Source: Steinernema hermaphroditum
Taxonomy: Eukaryota > Nematoda > Chromadorea > Rhabditida > Steinernematidae
DNA length: 64,000 nt
Reading direction: 5' to 3'
Assembly (NCBI GenBank): GCA_030435675.1
Contig: CM059624.1
Span: 7,402,769 to 7,466,768 of the forward strand
Below, piece by piece: positions 1 to 11,742 of this stretch; position 1 is the first letter of the stretch, and each line of letters opens with the position of its first letter. Below the pieces are notes generated by a model. The model did no database searches. It was not told the DNA's origin and worked only from the letters and a program-made list of their open reading frames with translations. The position numbers and the translations under genes were made by a program.

Positions 1-270
1 AGCGGGGATTTTCGTTTAGTTTTCTGGGAATGAGCTGATAGGAGAAATGGATGAACTAAAACTTCGTAGCATACGTATAGAGTCAATGGTAAACAGGAAT
101 AAAGCGAACATTCTACATGATCATTCTTGACCAAACATCATTATCATCACGCGCGTGTTCTGCTGATCCATGCGAATCAGATTCAGATTTCACCTTGTTT
201 TCATTGAGATTTCATTTTCCTTCTCTCTCGCGCGTATACCACTTTGTTTTCCCGTGATTGTTGCTGAAGA

Positions 271-283
271 TTCACTTACAGGG
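271..283 (+). promoter_or_regulatory. probable spliced-leader trans-splice acceptor upstream of the CTF4 gene
   Basis: The sequence TTCACTTACAG ends at 281, only two bases before the ATG chosen as the start of the CTF4-like gene. No convincing 5' exon with a donor lies between position 1 and this site. In nematodes an acceptor this close to the ATG usually marks spliced-leader addition. An undetected 5' UTR exon to the left of the window would look the same. Confidence 0.55.
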
Positions 284-3200
284 ATGGCGTTAAGTGGAGT
301 AACACACAAGAAAGCCCCGACAACTCATCAAGCCGGCCACGATGTGAATTTATGCGCCGACGCGAGTGGCACAAACGAGGTAGGTTGTGAGCTAGAGTCC
401 TGCCCGTGCGGGCTGTGTTCCGGTCATAGATCTAATAAGCGATTATGCTTTCAGGTCAATTTTGTGTCTTATGGAGGGGATTCCATAATCCACGTCTGGT
501 CGCTCGCCGGTGATGTGCTGGAACCCGTAATAGAACGGTCCTACGATGGCAAGAAAGAGTCAAAGATGGTGCCTGGACCTTTGACGTGGACTGTAAGCAT
601 GGCTATTTTAAGTTCAATGAGTGACCGCCCTCATTTCAGGGTGACTACATCTATGTCGCCGACAACAAGAAGACCTCGGACAGTTCAGCCGAGAATACCG
701 TTTGGCGATTTGATCTCGAAACACTTACTGCTCCACGGAGAGTTGACGAGCGCTATCCATCCTCCATCACTTCTCTGAACGCCAGTGAAGATGGAAATTT
801 TGTCATCTGCTCTTCCAAGTTTGTCGACTACCCATTATGTCCTTGCAGCCGGCACGTTTAGGGAAATGTTGCGAAGTTTGCATATTGCTGTGGCTGGGCG
901 ATCATACGATGCAGAAAGCTTCCCAACGGATTCCGTCCGTGCAACCGCAGTTGACCCTCTGAGTCAGATTTTCGCCGTCCTCACCAGCGCTGGAAAACTC
1001 ATGTTCTTCCCGGTTCAGAAAGATAGTTCAAAGGACACGGGATGTATGCAGTCATTGGATGTTCCGTCCTTCTCGTACGTGATGCGTATAGTCCTATGGT
1101 CTAGCACTTCCATTTTAGGGATTCCCCAAAGTTGAAGTTTTCGCTGTGCTTCTCCCGTGATAGTGACCAACTTTATGTTCCCTCAAAGGGAAAGGTGGTC
1201 ATCTTCAGACGTGATGGCACAAATGAGTGGGAAGAAGCTTCGCCATTATCATACCCCATCAATGTATAGTTGAACCTTACCCATTAATATGTACATTGTC
1301 AACTTCAGGAACAGCTATGTTTATGCGCGCTTAGCAAAGGAGGACGGTTCCTGGCAGTTACGACAGCGTCCAACAAAGTTGTTGTGTGGGACGTGGAAGC
1401 CAGCATTCCACGCATTTCAAGTTCCTTTGTGTACGGTAACGGGAAGGGCTCAATTTCATCGATCATTTGGAATCCCGCTGATGATGAAGAAGTTTCGCTG
1501 ATCGTTGGTGACTCTGAGGTTGTATCCTGATAGAGACGAAAACCTTATGATTCAGTTTTAGGGGAAAATCACAGTCTTGTCCGACTTCCATTCAGTGATC
1601 GATGGACTGTCGAACGATAACGATGTGATGGCTTTTGATGACGAGAACACAATGGATTTCGACGACATTCCCGTGCGCATGAATAGAACGATCGCACCCC
1701 TCGATGATGACGAGGACGATGGTAGCTTCACGAGCCTAGAGAAATACTCTGACCTCATTTTTAGGTGTCTCCATTGGAGCCATAAAGGCAGAATACTCAC
1801 AAGAGGATGAACTGGTACCATTGGAAGCGCCGATGGCACGCGCAACGACGGTGGTCGAGTACAATCCACCAACAGTCCCCGCTCCGTTTGTTTCCGGGGC
1901 GGCACCGCTGAGGTTAAAAAGGCGGATTTTGGTACGCTTCAAAAGTATGGAAAAGAAGTGTAGTTTCATTATGATTCAGAAACGGAACGAGCACGGGAGC
2001 ATTACTTCCTTCGATGACTCGGAAATGTCGCAGCTAGAAATTCGCTTCCACAATACGGCGCTCTTCCACCCGATCGACTTGAACAACGAAACCTCGAGAT
2101 ACGTGTACGGAGACCTTTCGACGAAGGCAGTTGCGTTGGCCTCGGCCCGGGATGGTTCGACTCCGAGCGAACTGTACGTTCACCATATCGCCTCGACGGA
2201 CGCCGACCTCAACAAGTCAAAATGGAGCGTTCAGCTCTCTGGGAAGGAGTCCATCCAGTTGGTGGCTCTAGGCGAGAGATTTGTGGCCGTCTACACGTCA
2301 TATGGCTTCATCAGAATTTTCTCCCTGGCTGGAACTCAAAGAGTCGTCTTCTCCCATCCCGGTAATTTCTGCAGCTGAGAACCGCTAAACAACGATTGAC
2401 TTAAGGTCCCGTACTGACCATGTGTGCTACGAGGAATATGCTCACGGTTATGTCCATCAGCGGTGGCGCCTACTTCGTCGGAAAGTACCGTGAACCTCAT
2501 TACAATGTAAGCTTTCATTCATCGATTGGATTTTTATTCTGCGTTTGTAGGTGACGGCGTCCTTGTACACAGTAGAATTACGGGATGCTGGCTTGCCGGT
2601 GTTGACGCAGCAAATCCCAGTTTCTATTACTCCAGGCTCAGAACTTGCCTGGGCTGGCTACAGTACCACCGGGGCACTTTGCACTATGGATTCAGAATGT
2701 AAGCTGACTATGCTGTAGCGTCAGAAGTAATGTCTTTGTCCCAGGCTGTATTCGGATGCTCTCTGCGTCAGCCATGTGGGTCCCCATTCTCGTTGCTCGA
2801 GACGAGCTTCTGCAGAACGAGGCGGATTACCTATGGCCAATCGCCGTCATGGAGGACAAAGTGCAATATTTCCTCTGTACAGACAACCTCAAGTACCCCG
2901 AAGTGTCGCGAAAGGATGTTCGCATGGCTTCCTGGCAAGTGCCGATGCTGGCTAAGGTGAGCTCTGATACATTTAAACGGCTCACTCTCCCCAATTTAGG
3001 GTTCTCAAACATCCGAAGTGGAAGGGTCTCTCATGCTCAGAGACCTGCTAGTTGGGCTGTCGTCGTCGAGTGAAGCCGCCAACGTCAAGAAGCAGCTATC
3101 TGCTGATGTCCGAAAGCTCTTCTTGTACACATTGGCGAGCGGTTTTGAAGGTCGTGCCTCAGAGCTCGCGTGGCTAGCGTCCACTGAAAAAGACGTTAAA

Positions 3201-4033
3201 AATATCTGTCAGCTGGTGTCGAACAACCGAGAGAAGCTCCGGCTCCGTGACCAATTCTGTGACAAGGTAACCAGATTCTCTACTGCGCAGTATTCATTTC
3301 AAACAGATTGCCGAAATCGGCCGACAAGCCCTGAATCGTCGGGAGGAACAAACTCAAGAAGTAGAACGAAGAGGGACGAGGGTGAGCGCAGTTCCAGAAT
3401 CATACGTCGCAGAGGCTGGCGCTCATTCCGCCTTCAAACCAAAGTTAAGAGGCAGTAGCTCCCGTGTCCCTAAAAGGCATTTTGAAGACGACGTGAGGTT
3501 TGGGAAGAGCTGAATGTTGCATAACCAAAAACGCTTTAAGGGAACGGCTGATCAGAGAAAGTGTCCCGGGAATGTCCGAACCGAGCACACCTGTTGCCCC
3601 TACGTCAGCTGATTTCTCGCAGCCCGCCACTCCGATGTCCAGTGGAAATCCGTTTGCTTCGAAGGTTGTTGTGCTATCCTCAAGAGTTGGTCCATGTTCT
3701 CTTGTTTAGGGCTCCGCGAGACCAACTCTAAACGATTCAATTGACAGCATATTTGATGTGATCAGCGCCCCCTCGACAGCAAAGCGCCCGAAGAAGGACG
3801 ACAAGACCATGGCCCCGATTCAGAAACAGACCCGACTCTCTTTCCCTGTGGCGTCCTCTACCCCAGCATCAAACGGCGACGAAAACGCTTTCCCGAAGAT
3901 GGACCGGTGGGTGGCCGACAACTCTGAACGACTGAAGCTCGACTACGAAACCAGCACCGAAGCCGATGGGAAGTCCTTCGAAGCCTATGCTCTCACGAGA
4001 TACAGAAATGCGAAGAAGGCGGCCAAGGCCTAG
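284..4033 (+). CDS. ctf-4: CTF4 / AND-1 / WDHD1 replisome hub protein
   Basis: This is the homotrimeric adaptor that couples the CMG helicase to DNA polymerase alpha-primase in the nucleus. About 16 exons, roughly 1,000 residues (human WDHD1 is 1,129). Exons as read: 284-379, 455-592, 640-818, 862-1074, 1119-1263, 1309-1518, 1562-1731, 1765-1931, 1980-2361, 2406-2516, 2551-2698, 2745-2956, 3000-3266, 3307-3492, about 3541-3664, 3710-4033. The N-terminal exons look like WD40 blades (HVWSLAG, VVVWDVE). The middle carries the SepB domain signature: PFVSGAAPLRL, then EIRFHNTALFHPIDL, aligning without gaps to the human segment once a 48-nt intron is removed. The tail is basic and Ser/Pro-rich and ends in an HMG-box-like helix (WVADNSERLKLDYE...). 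The phase at 3380-3560 does not join cleanly, so the exon 14/15 junction is uncertain. Family call is firm; exact exon edges are inference. Confidence 0.88.
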
Positions 4034-7000
4034 GTTTTTGACAGATACGTTTGCTGTAAGTTTCCATTGATGTCTGTAGTGTTTCGGTGGTTCGTAAATG
4101 AACATTCCTTTCTTATTCGTCCATTTCCATTATTCGCTAATTAGAAGTGATGGGAGGATGTGGAACTGTTCCCACTTCCTTTCACCCAGTTCGGCGCCCT
4201 TTCTCCTTTGGAAATCGCGGCTTGCTGTGGCTCACAGAAATAGTCGTTCTAAAACGGGAGCTTGCGCGTCGGCTAATTCAATTGATTACGCAAGCGGTCA
4301 AGAAGAAGTGTTGGTGTTTACCCTGACGCACGAGGGGAGACGGCGACTCAACACAGGAAATCGTCGTTTTTAATAGGCTGTGTCTGGGTCTGCTGTCTAT
4401 CTCAATGTCTCCATTTACAGACAGACGGAAGGCATGAACTGAACTAGAAGCTAATGTTGCGGAGGGAGAACAGGAAACGTCGCCAACTGAGACAGTGCAG
4501 CTTCTTGGAAACATCTCTGTCTGTCTACTGTTTATGAAGGCCTATGGAGACCGTAAATCACCTACATTACTGCATAGGCTTTTTTGCTCCAGGCGAAGGT
4601 GGAATCTGTCGGGGACTATCCCTAGAGAACAACTAGGAGAGTGCTTTCTATACTAGTAGATTCGTTCACGTTTGCGAAGCTCTGTTTTCGACGGTTCTTT
4701 GGTCGTTTCCCCTCTTGTGATCGACCTTCAGTGATTCCTGAATCACTTCCGTTCGACGTATTCTATGTCGTGTTTGCGATCTTGAAACGCAACAGAGTGT
4801 CAAAACAGGAAAGGTCCACAATTAACCTCGGCTGACTCAGTGACCCCTTTCAGATAGTGATCGTCGACCACTTGTGCCACGACTCTCTGTCATCAGTGGT
4901 CCCTTCTGTGCAAAACAAATTCGTGTTTTCGCGAATCTGCTCATCCCTCCAGCAAGGTCCGCTCTGTTCCTCTGATTGCGCTACATCTTTGACGTCCACT
5001 ATGGCGTCTTCCACTCGAAATTGCAGTCTTTCAAAGAAGATACACCGAATTCAAAACAAAAGCAAACGTCCCGCAAATAGAACCACGATAGCCTCGGACT
5101 GAGTCACCGTGGAGATCAGAGGAGACGACAAAGGAATCTACGGATGGGAATTAGCGGTGAATCTGTGTTTAGAGAAGACAGACGCGCTATGGAGAAGAGC
5201 GTCCGTATTAATAGGACTTGAGCCTGATCACCTTGGCATCCCCACTCAAGCCAGATTCTCTGAAATTTTCGATTTCCAAGACACGCGGACATCTAATGGT
5301 TCCCATAGGTGACTTCTGTTACGTGTTGGGTGCATTCGAGTGAAGACAACAGGTAAATAAAAGAGGTCACCAGGAGTGCATTCAGCGAAAGCAACAACAC
5401 TCCTAAGAGCAGAGAAGACTGTTTTTCGTAGTGCACACATGGACGTCAACGGAACAACAAAATAACACAATCCCTTCTGATACGGTATCAGTTCAGTGTC
5501 GGGTCAGTGATTTGTTTGCCAAGAAAGGTCATCTTACGTCACATTTAAAATTTTTTTGCAAAGAATTGCTTTTTTTCGAGGAAATCCATTCATGGATTCT
5601 TAGGACGTCGCCTCTCTTCGGTGTCCAATTAGGGCTGTGATCATGCGTCAAAAGGACGTTTGTTTACTTGTTTGTGGACAACACCCACGACTGACAAACG
5701 AATGACAAGAAGGTTGAACTTTCGAACTATCGAATACACACAGCTTTGACGATTTTGAAGAGAGTCAAACCCTAAGCCTATTTTGTGCATCAAAGAGCAG
5801 AGATCCCCACGGAGATGCGCCACATTCATTCAGAAGAAAAAGTCCCTTCGACACACTACTGACCAAATTGAGAAGAATATGGTGTTGCAACGCTGTCGCC
5901 ATCACGTTAAAGACGCAAACTACAGAAGTACTACAAAAGTAGCACAACAGTTTTATAGAAGTGCAGCGGTTCCTCTTCTGCTACTCTCTCGGACTAAAGG
6001 AAAAGGAGGACAGCTTTTCGAACCCTGTTTTGATTTCAGCTTCGGTCATTCCTAACATGCTCTCAGACCAAAAATACCACAAAACACATAAGATGAGCAT
6101 AGAATCTTCCACTGAATGGTCGAGACTGCTTCCACATAATGAAATTCATTTTCTCTGTCTGTTGTCCGCGTCAAAGCCGTTTGAAGACTTGTTTTCAAGG
6201 ATGTTCAGCTTGGGCTTGTTTCCCCGTTCAGCCCTACATTATATTTATCGCTAAAATTGAACATTACAAGCCCATTTCGGGATAGGGACAGTTGCAGAAT
6301 CTGTGTGCAGTCGTCCCTAATCCAATCAAATGTACAGATTTGTCCCTAGCCGCGCAGAGCTCCACCCTCGTCGCTTATAAACAGGATCATCGAACGCCGT
6401 GGGTCCTCCGAAGTTGCGTGTTTATCGCCGCGTTTTTACGACTCGAGGACCCTCCGAGGAATCGTCTTCATTAATACTAAGTTGGAGGCCACTTTGGAGG
6501 CACCTCCGGCGGAGCGGAAGTCGGCTTCGGAGACGCCGACGCGCGACGAAATAAAACAACACGTTTTGTTTCGACGAAACTCTTTTTTCGCCTCGCGTTG
6601 ATTTATTTGGGCGTTTGCGGAGCTCCGACCAAAGTTTGGAATTCTCACGTTAGGCGTGCACGAACAAGTCCCCTCTTCCTCCTGTGCTCACCAAGAGGAT
6701 ACGGTAATCTGGGTGGCGAGCACGAAAGTTCGCATTCCACCTCTGCCGAAAAGATATTTTTTTGGAATCTGACGTCGACTTTCAAAAGCGGAGCGCCCTT
6801 GTTTGTGTCGTTCCGTTTTTTCGGTTTTCGTACTTCGGACCGACGCCTCTTCGAGGGCGACACGAAGAGAACGGGTGTTCGTCGCGATTTAGGGAAAAAG
6901 CTCGAATCTGTGCCCGGATCGAAGAAGGGAATTACCAGAAGAAGTTGTTCTTCTGGCCTGGGTAGACCCTCATATCTGGAAGTCCTTGCAAAGATCTGAT

Positions 7001-8070
7001 CGATCGCCGCCGGAAGAAGTTCTGACCGGTTTCTTTTTTCCAAAAAGTTGAAGGAAATTCCCTTTGACACGACCAGAAGGCGAAAACGACCCGTTACACC
7101 CTGTGTTACTCATGTTTTCGTGGCAGGACCCGTGAAAACAACTCCGAATTGTCCTTGGAAGTTGAAAACAGCCGAAGTCGGGCATAGTCACTATTTGTTG
7201 CGTCGCCTCCGCTCGACACACCGAAACCGAATCAACGACTAACTTCATGTGGTGCCCTCGGGAGGGGTACGGTATCACCGCGTGTGTCTCCAAACGGTCC
7301 CAAAGCGCTTGATGTGCATTTCTGGAGACGAACGATCACTGCTTCTTCTAATCCTAACAAAACATAAACATTTCCGAAGAATCCTCCAGGACCGGCGGCT
7401 CCTCCGGGTCGTCCTAGGCGTGCTCATCGATATTCATTCATAAGGGGGAATAATTAATTCGCGCGGTCCCTTTCGCCGGAACGACGTCGGCCCACTTGGC
7501 GCATTTCCCCCGGGAGAATCCCTCGAACGCCTTTATTGACACTTGTCTTCCCGAAAACAAAAACGCGAGGTCCCCGATTCCGAATTCGCGGCCTGCACGG
7601 ACGATTGCCCGCCAGATTTGCTATTCATAAGTTCGTTTCTCCTCGTGGATCCCAAATTGAAAAGGTCGAGGAAACGTCACTTTCCTCTGCTACCGTAGAC
7701 AACCTTTCTCGAGCAAAAAATGCAAAAAGAAATCATTCCCACAAGTCCGCTATGAATGCTCTGTTTGCTGTTATGCATGTTCTGACTAAATGTTACAAAA
7801 CACAACTTAGCAACGGCTGTAGGTCACCTTCCCGTTAATCGGGCATATTGTTTGTCATAAATCGTGGGAGAGAGACGTCAGCTGCAGCTGATTTTCACAT
7901 GTCTTTTTGAAATTGCCTTCTTTGTCGCCTACCAAAATAGAAATATTCCTATTTGGCGACAATAAAGAAGACGTCATTTCGTCTAGCTGCGTGTCGGCGA
8001 CATTTTAAGTCGTATGCAAACCGAGTCTTGGGAACGTGCTTGATCTACGTGACCTATAAGAACATATTTG
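4034..8070. other. intergenic, no recognisable gene
   Basis: About 4 kb without a protein I recognise. Open frames here are short, overlap on both strands and show no family motif or consistent splice pattern. TACGGTA occurs near 6697 and 7269. No RNA gene was seen. Confidence 0.6.
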
Positions 8071-8119
8071 ACCAGGGCTGTGCGACAGTTTCGAGGCTCG
8101 AGAATCGCGCAGCCCTGGT
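8071..8119. repeat. 49-bp near-palindrome resembling two fused hAT terminal repeats
   Basis: ACCAGGGCTGTGCGA at 8071-8085 faces TCGCGCAGCCCTGGT at 8105-8119 with one mismatch. The inner bases continue the symmetry (TTTCGAG / CTCGAGAA) with a 2-nt offset. CAGGGCTGTGCRA is typical of hAT-superfamily terminal inverted repeats and resembles the ends of the hAT element at 33473-34679 (CAGAGCYGTGCA). No matching 8-bp flanking duplication is visible. Confidence 0.55.
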
Positions 8120-8276
8120 TATCGAAAGAGGTGGAATCTAACAGATAAGACAGATAGCGTATAAAATGTCTAGACACAGTTTGGAACTGATCAGAGCAGT
8201 TCTGTTCACTTCAGTATTTTATTATCAAAGAGAAACGGAAAGGGTGAAAGAAACCGTGCGTGCGTCCATCTTTATA

Positions 8277-9197
8277 TTGGGTTGGTCAATAAGTTCCTGC
8301 CGTTTTTTTAATCTGCGGCTTTTCAGTATTTTTTGTTGCTGTGCCGCGGATTGTAATATATCGTTTGAAAGAGCTACCTCTGCTCTATAATACCTCGGGA
8401 ACAGTTTTCATTTTATAGCGACAATGTATCTGAATTTCGGGATATTCAGATGCAGTTTCCATGGGGTAAAAAGCACCATTTGCGGCACGTGCTTCTCTTG
8501 GCTTACGTCGAGGTCAAAATGCGACGGAAGCTGCTCGGGGCATGCATTGCTTTCTGTACAGGATTGCCACAGGTGATGAGAAGTGCTGCCTGTATGTCAA
8601 AAAGAAGGAAAGAAAACGATGGGTCGCTCCAAAAAAGAAAAGGTGTTGCCGCACTAGTGTAGAGCAAAACAATAACTTCTGTATGGTGAGATTGTGAAGG
8701 CTTGCCACACTAGGAAACGCTGCAGCGGAACAAGACGGCCGACCACAACATGTACATCCCCCAGCTGCGTCGTTTTAACCATGCAATCCAACAGAAAAGC
8801 TCGAATCATGAAGTAAAAGCCATTCTTCTGCATGACAGCACCCACCCGCAAATTGTAAAAGTTGTCCATTCCGCCCTCCAAGAGCGGAAGTGGGAGATTC
8901 TTCCACATGCACCGTATTCTCCAGTCTTAGCACCAACGGACTATCATCTGTGCCGCTGGCTGTCAAACCATATGATGGGCACTTCGTTCAAAAATGACGA
9001 AGAACTCCGAACCTGGATCCACGACTTCTTCCACGCCACACCTGCCGTTTTTTGAGAACAGGAACCGATTAGCTGATGGACCAGTAGGAGCAGGTCGTGG
9101 ACAACAACGGTGTATATACTGTTGATTAATTTCGTTTCATAAAAGTTCGTTTTTTCATCGGCGAAAAAAAACGGTAGGAACTTATTGACCAACCTAA
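8277..9197 (+). mobile_element. mariner element, internally deleted, with both inverted repeats and TA target site
   Basis: The left end TTGGGTTGGTCAATAAG (8277) matches the right end read in reverse complement, TTAGGTTGGTCAATAAG (ending 9197). The match extends through GTTCCTRCCGTTTTTTT, about 33 bp with two mismatches. Both ends abut a TA dinucleotide (8275-8276 and 9198-9199), the Tc1/mariner target duplication. At 921 bp it is shorter than the usual 1.3 kb. The missing part lies in the N-terminal DNA-binding region of the transposase, so the copy is non-autonomous. Confidence 0.93.
8449..9055 (+). pseudogene. mariner transposase remnant
   Basis: An N-terminal piece (KKHHLRHVLLL) is followed, in another frame, by RIATGDEKCCLYVKKK and RWVAPKKK. 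After a further shift comes a C-terminal piece ending in a stop at 9055 with KAILLHDSTHP, ERKWEILPHAPYSP and LAPTDYHL. These are the usual mariner blocks around the catalytic D, D(34)D residues; all three Asp are still visible. The helix-turn-helix region between the first two blocks is gone and at least two frameshifts break the frame, so no working transposase can be made. Confidence 0.88.
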
Positions 9198-9199
9198 TA

Positions 9200-11306
9200 C
9201 ATTTTCAAAATCCACGCAGATCCACACACAGTCCGACTCTGTTGACTGGTTACTGTAGAATGTTCATTTTCCCTCTAGATTTTAGAGATTCCGGCTCCGA
9301 TAGCTCCGCTGATATCCTAGTACTTCTGGTGGTCTGAATTCCGTTTTATAGAGTTCTGAATTCATTCTGCATACGGTCTATCCCATTCCGCGGTTTTTTA
9401 CCCTAATCATCTTGTTGTCTGAACGCGTTATGTCTCTCAATATAACTCGACTATTTTGGTCCGAATATCGTTCTGGCTTAGGCCGATAAAGCTTTCATCG
9501 TTTCTAACGGTTTTCCTGTGGACGAAGCCAGACGCTACAAAGCACCCCAAAGCATCCCCGGAACTGCTCTGAATTTTTGTTAAGACGTCAGCGTTTGGTT
9601 GCTTATAATCGCCATGTTTAGACGGAACCGTTCATATTCGATTGCAAAGACGTCATTTGGGACAATTATAGCCCTGAAATGCCGTCTGAGACCGTATCAG
9701 GCCTAAACAAACGATTATTCACCAAGACAATTTGTGTTTATATTTTGGGTTTCCACGGATTCGCCATTTTGTGTTTTTGCACACAGACACTTCGAGTGTT
9801 TAGAAACCAGAGAAGGAAGATGGTGTTTACAGGGGGATTATGTCCTAATCTGGGCGAAAACACAAACTGCATACATGATGTACTCAAAAAATTGACCAAA
9901 AATGCGCACTTTGCTCCCATCAATTCACTAATGGCTATCTTCAGAGAAATATTTCCATGAATCTGCACAACTTCTGCTTCTTCGTCATCCTGCTGGACGG
10001 CCTTCTTCTGGTAGTCGAAGGTGAGTGACATTCCAATGGCGTTTTGACCCTGGCCAGGTTGGTAACACTTCAATGATCCGTCGCCGAGAGGCGGATGTGG
10101 TGGCGCCAAGAAGCGGAATCGCGGAGATGGTCTTTGTGCTTCGAAGGAACTCTTTCGTCAGAGGCGCCAAAAATGACGACCTATTGTTTTGGAAAACAAG
10201 ATTGAGATCAGAAAGGTTATAAATAGCCAGGAATGGAGCTTTTATGTAATGGTAGTCCGAAAATAGGAATCGTAAACTTGATTAGTATTACTTTCAATGA
10301 CTCTGTGACGTGAAACACTCTATTCATGGGAATGTGAATAGGTCGAATCGGAGGCTGACTCACTCACAAAGACCCGAAGGCCCAGGCCCCATCGTCAGAG
10401 GTCCACGAGTTCGCATTTTTAAGAGTCTTCTACGTCACTGTACAGCTTTCTTACAACAGAAAGACGTAAACAACGTCCAATGCAGTAAACTGTAACTCCT
10501 GAGTTGAATTCGATCGTCCAGAAAAGAAAATGAAAACCGGTAGAGAGAGTCGGCGCCGATCAATTAGTTTCGCGTCGGAATGGCGCCTTTGACCTCTAGC
10601 AACACATAATCTGTGGACTTCAGCCCCCTCTAGAACTTTGTGTTTCTCTCCTACTGCTTCCAAAGGAGAGTCCTTTGTGCGTCGAAACTTCTGATTTCAT
10701 TAGCGTCTTTGTGTTGGAAGACTGTTGTCAAAAACAGGGCTCCTTAAGAAAGCTCGCCAACGCAGTCAGTTTTGTCGTTTCCCAGTCGAGATCCGACAGT
10801 AGTCCGTGTTGGCTCTCAAAACAGGCATCGCTGGAGGTCGATCTTTGGTTCATCTTCCTGCCTTCCGAGTTATTACTTAATGGTCTCGTACCTTTCCTGC
10901 TTTATGGCTTAAGACGTGTTTTTGCCAAGCTCAAATCTACCTATAAGAGCATTGGCACCCCTAAATCCCGGCTTTGTGTTCCCGATGTGGGATCCTTCAA
11001 TAACAAAAACTAACCGTGATGTTGATGGGTAGATGAGTTACGAGTTTGTTATCAAACATCACCTAACCTTGCATTTGAAGAGCAGCAGAGTCGCCAAAAT
11101 TTATTTGGGAAAAGCGTCCTTGGGAAAACATCGGACATGTGGAAACCAACAACTTCAATCCCTCCATGGCAAATAAAGCAAAAAAATTAGGCCTGCGGGC
11201 CATTTAGTCTTGAAGTTAATTGCAGGCTTCTGGAACATATTTCCCAAAAGAAACATTTTCGTTAGTTCTGTCCCGGGAGCGGTCGCATTCGATAATTTGA
11301 GGACCG
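9200..11306. other. no confident gene; one coding-like patch on the minus strand
   Basis: No family recognised. The minus-strand stretch about 9950-10110 reads as a plausible protein segment (GDGSLKCYQPGQGQN, then an acidic run QQDDEEAEVVQ) but has no clear splice partners, so I do not call a gene. The rest holds only short overlapping frames. Confidence 0.4.
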
Positions 11307-11309
11307 TTA

Positions 11310-11739
11310 AGGGCCATTTATAGTCTGCGCGACGCAAAACCCCCTTTTTTGTGTCGCTTAGCTTGTCTACGCGTGACTATATATGCAAAACCAAATAAAA
11401 CTGCACAGTCATGATGCTTTCGGATCGGGCTATCAAACCATTAAAAGAAAAAAATTGTGGGACATGACATGTAGGTTAACTTAACTGTCGCTTAGCTTTA
11501 AGTTGACTGTCGCTTAGCTACGCGACACAGCTGCGCGACAGTCAAGTTAAAGCTAAGCGACAGTTAAGTTATCCTACGCAAAGTCAACCTAAAAATTTTT
11601 TATGCTGATGATTTTATATCCCGATCCGAAAGCATCATCACTGTGCAGTTTTATTTGGTTTTGCGTACATAGTCACGCGTAGACAAGCTAAGCGACACAA
11701 AAAAGGGGGTTTTGTGTCGCGCAGACTATAAATGGCCCT
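11310..11739. mobile_element. 430-bp foldback (MITE-like) element with TTA target duplication
   Basis: The outer about 120 bp of each arm are nearly identical in inverted orientation, from AGGGCCATTTATAGTC at 11310 and at 11739 on the other strand. Weaker symmetry continues to the centre, so the element folds almost end to end. TTA flanks both ends (11307-11309 and 11740-11742); a 3-bp TTA/TAA duplication is typical of PIF/Harbinger elements. Each arm carries several copies of GTCGCTTAGCT. There is no coding capacity, so it must have been mobilised in trans. A Tc1-type TA site is an alternative reading, since TA is contained in TTA. Confidence 0.85.
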
Positions 11740-11742
11740 TTA

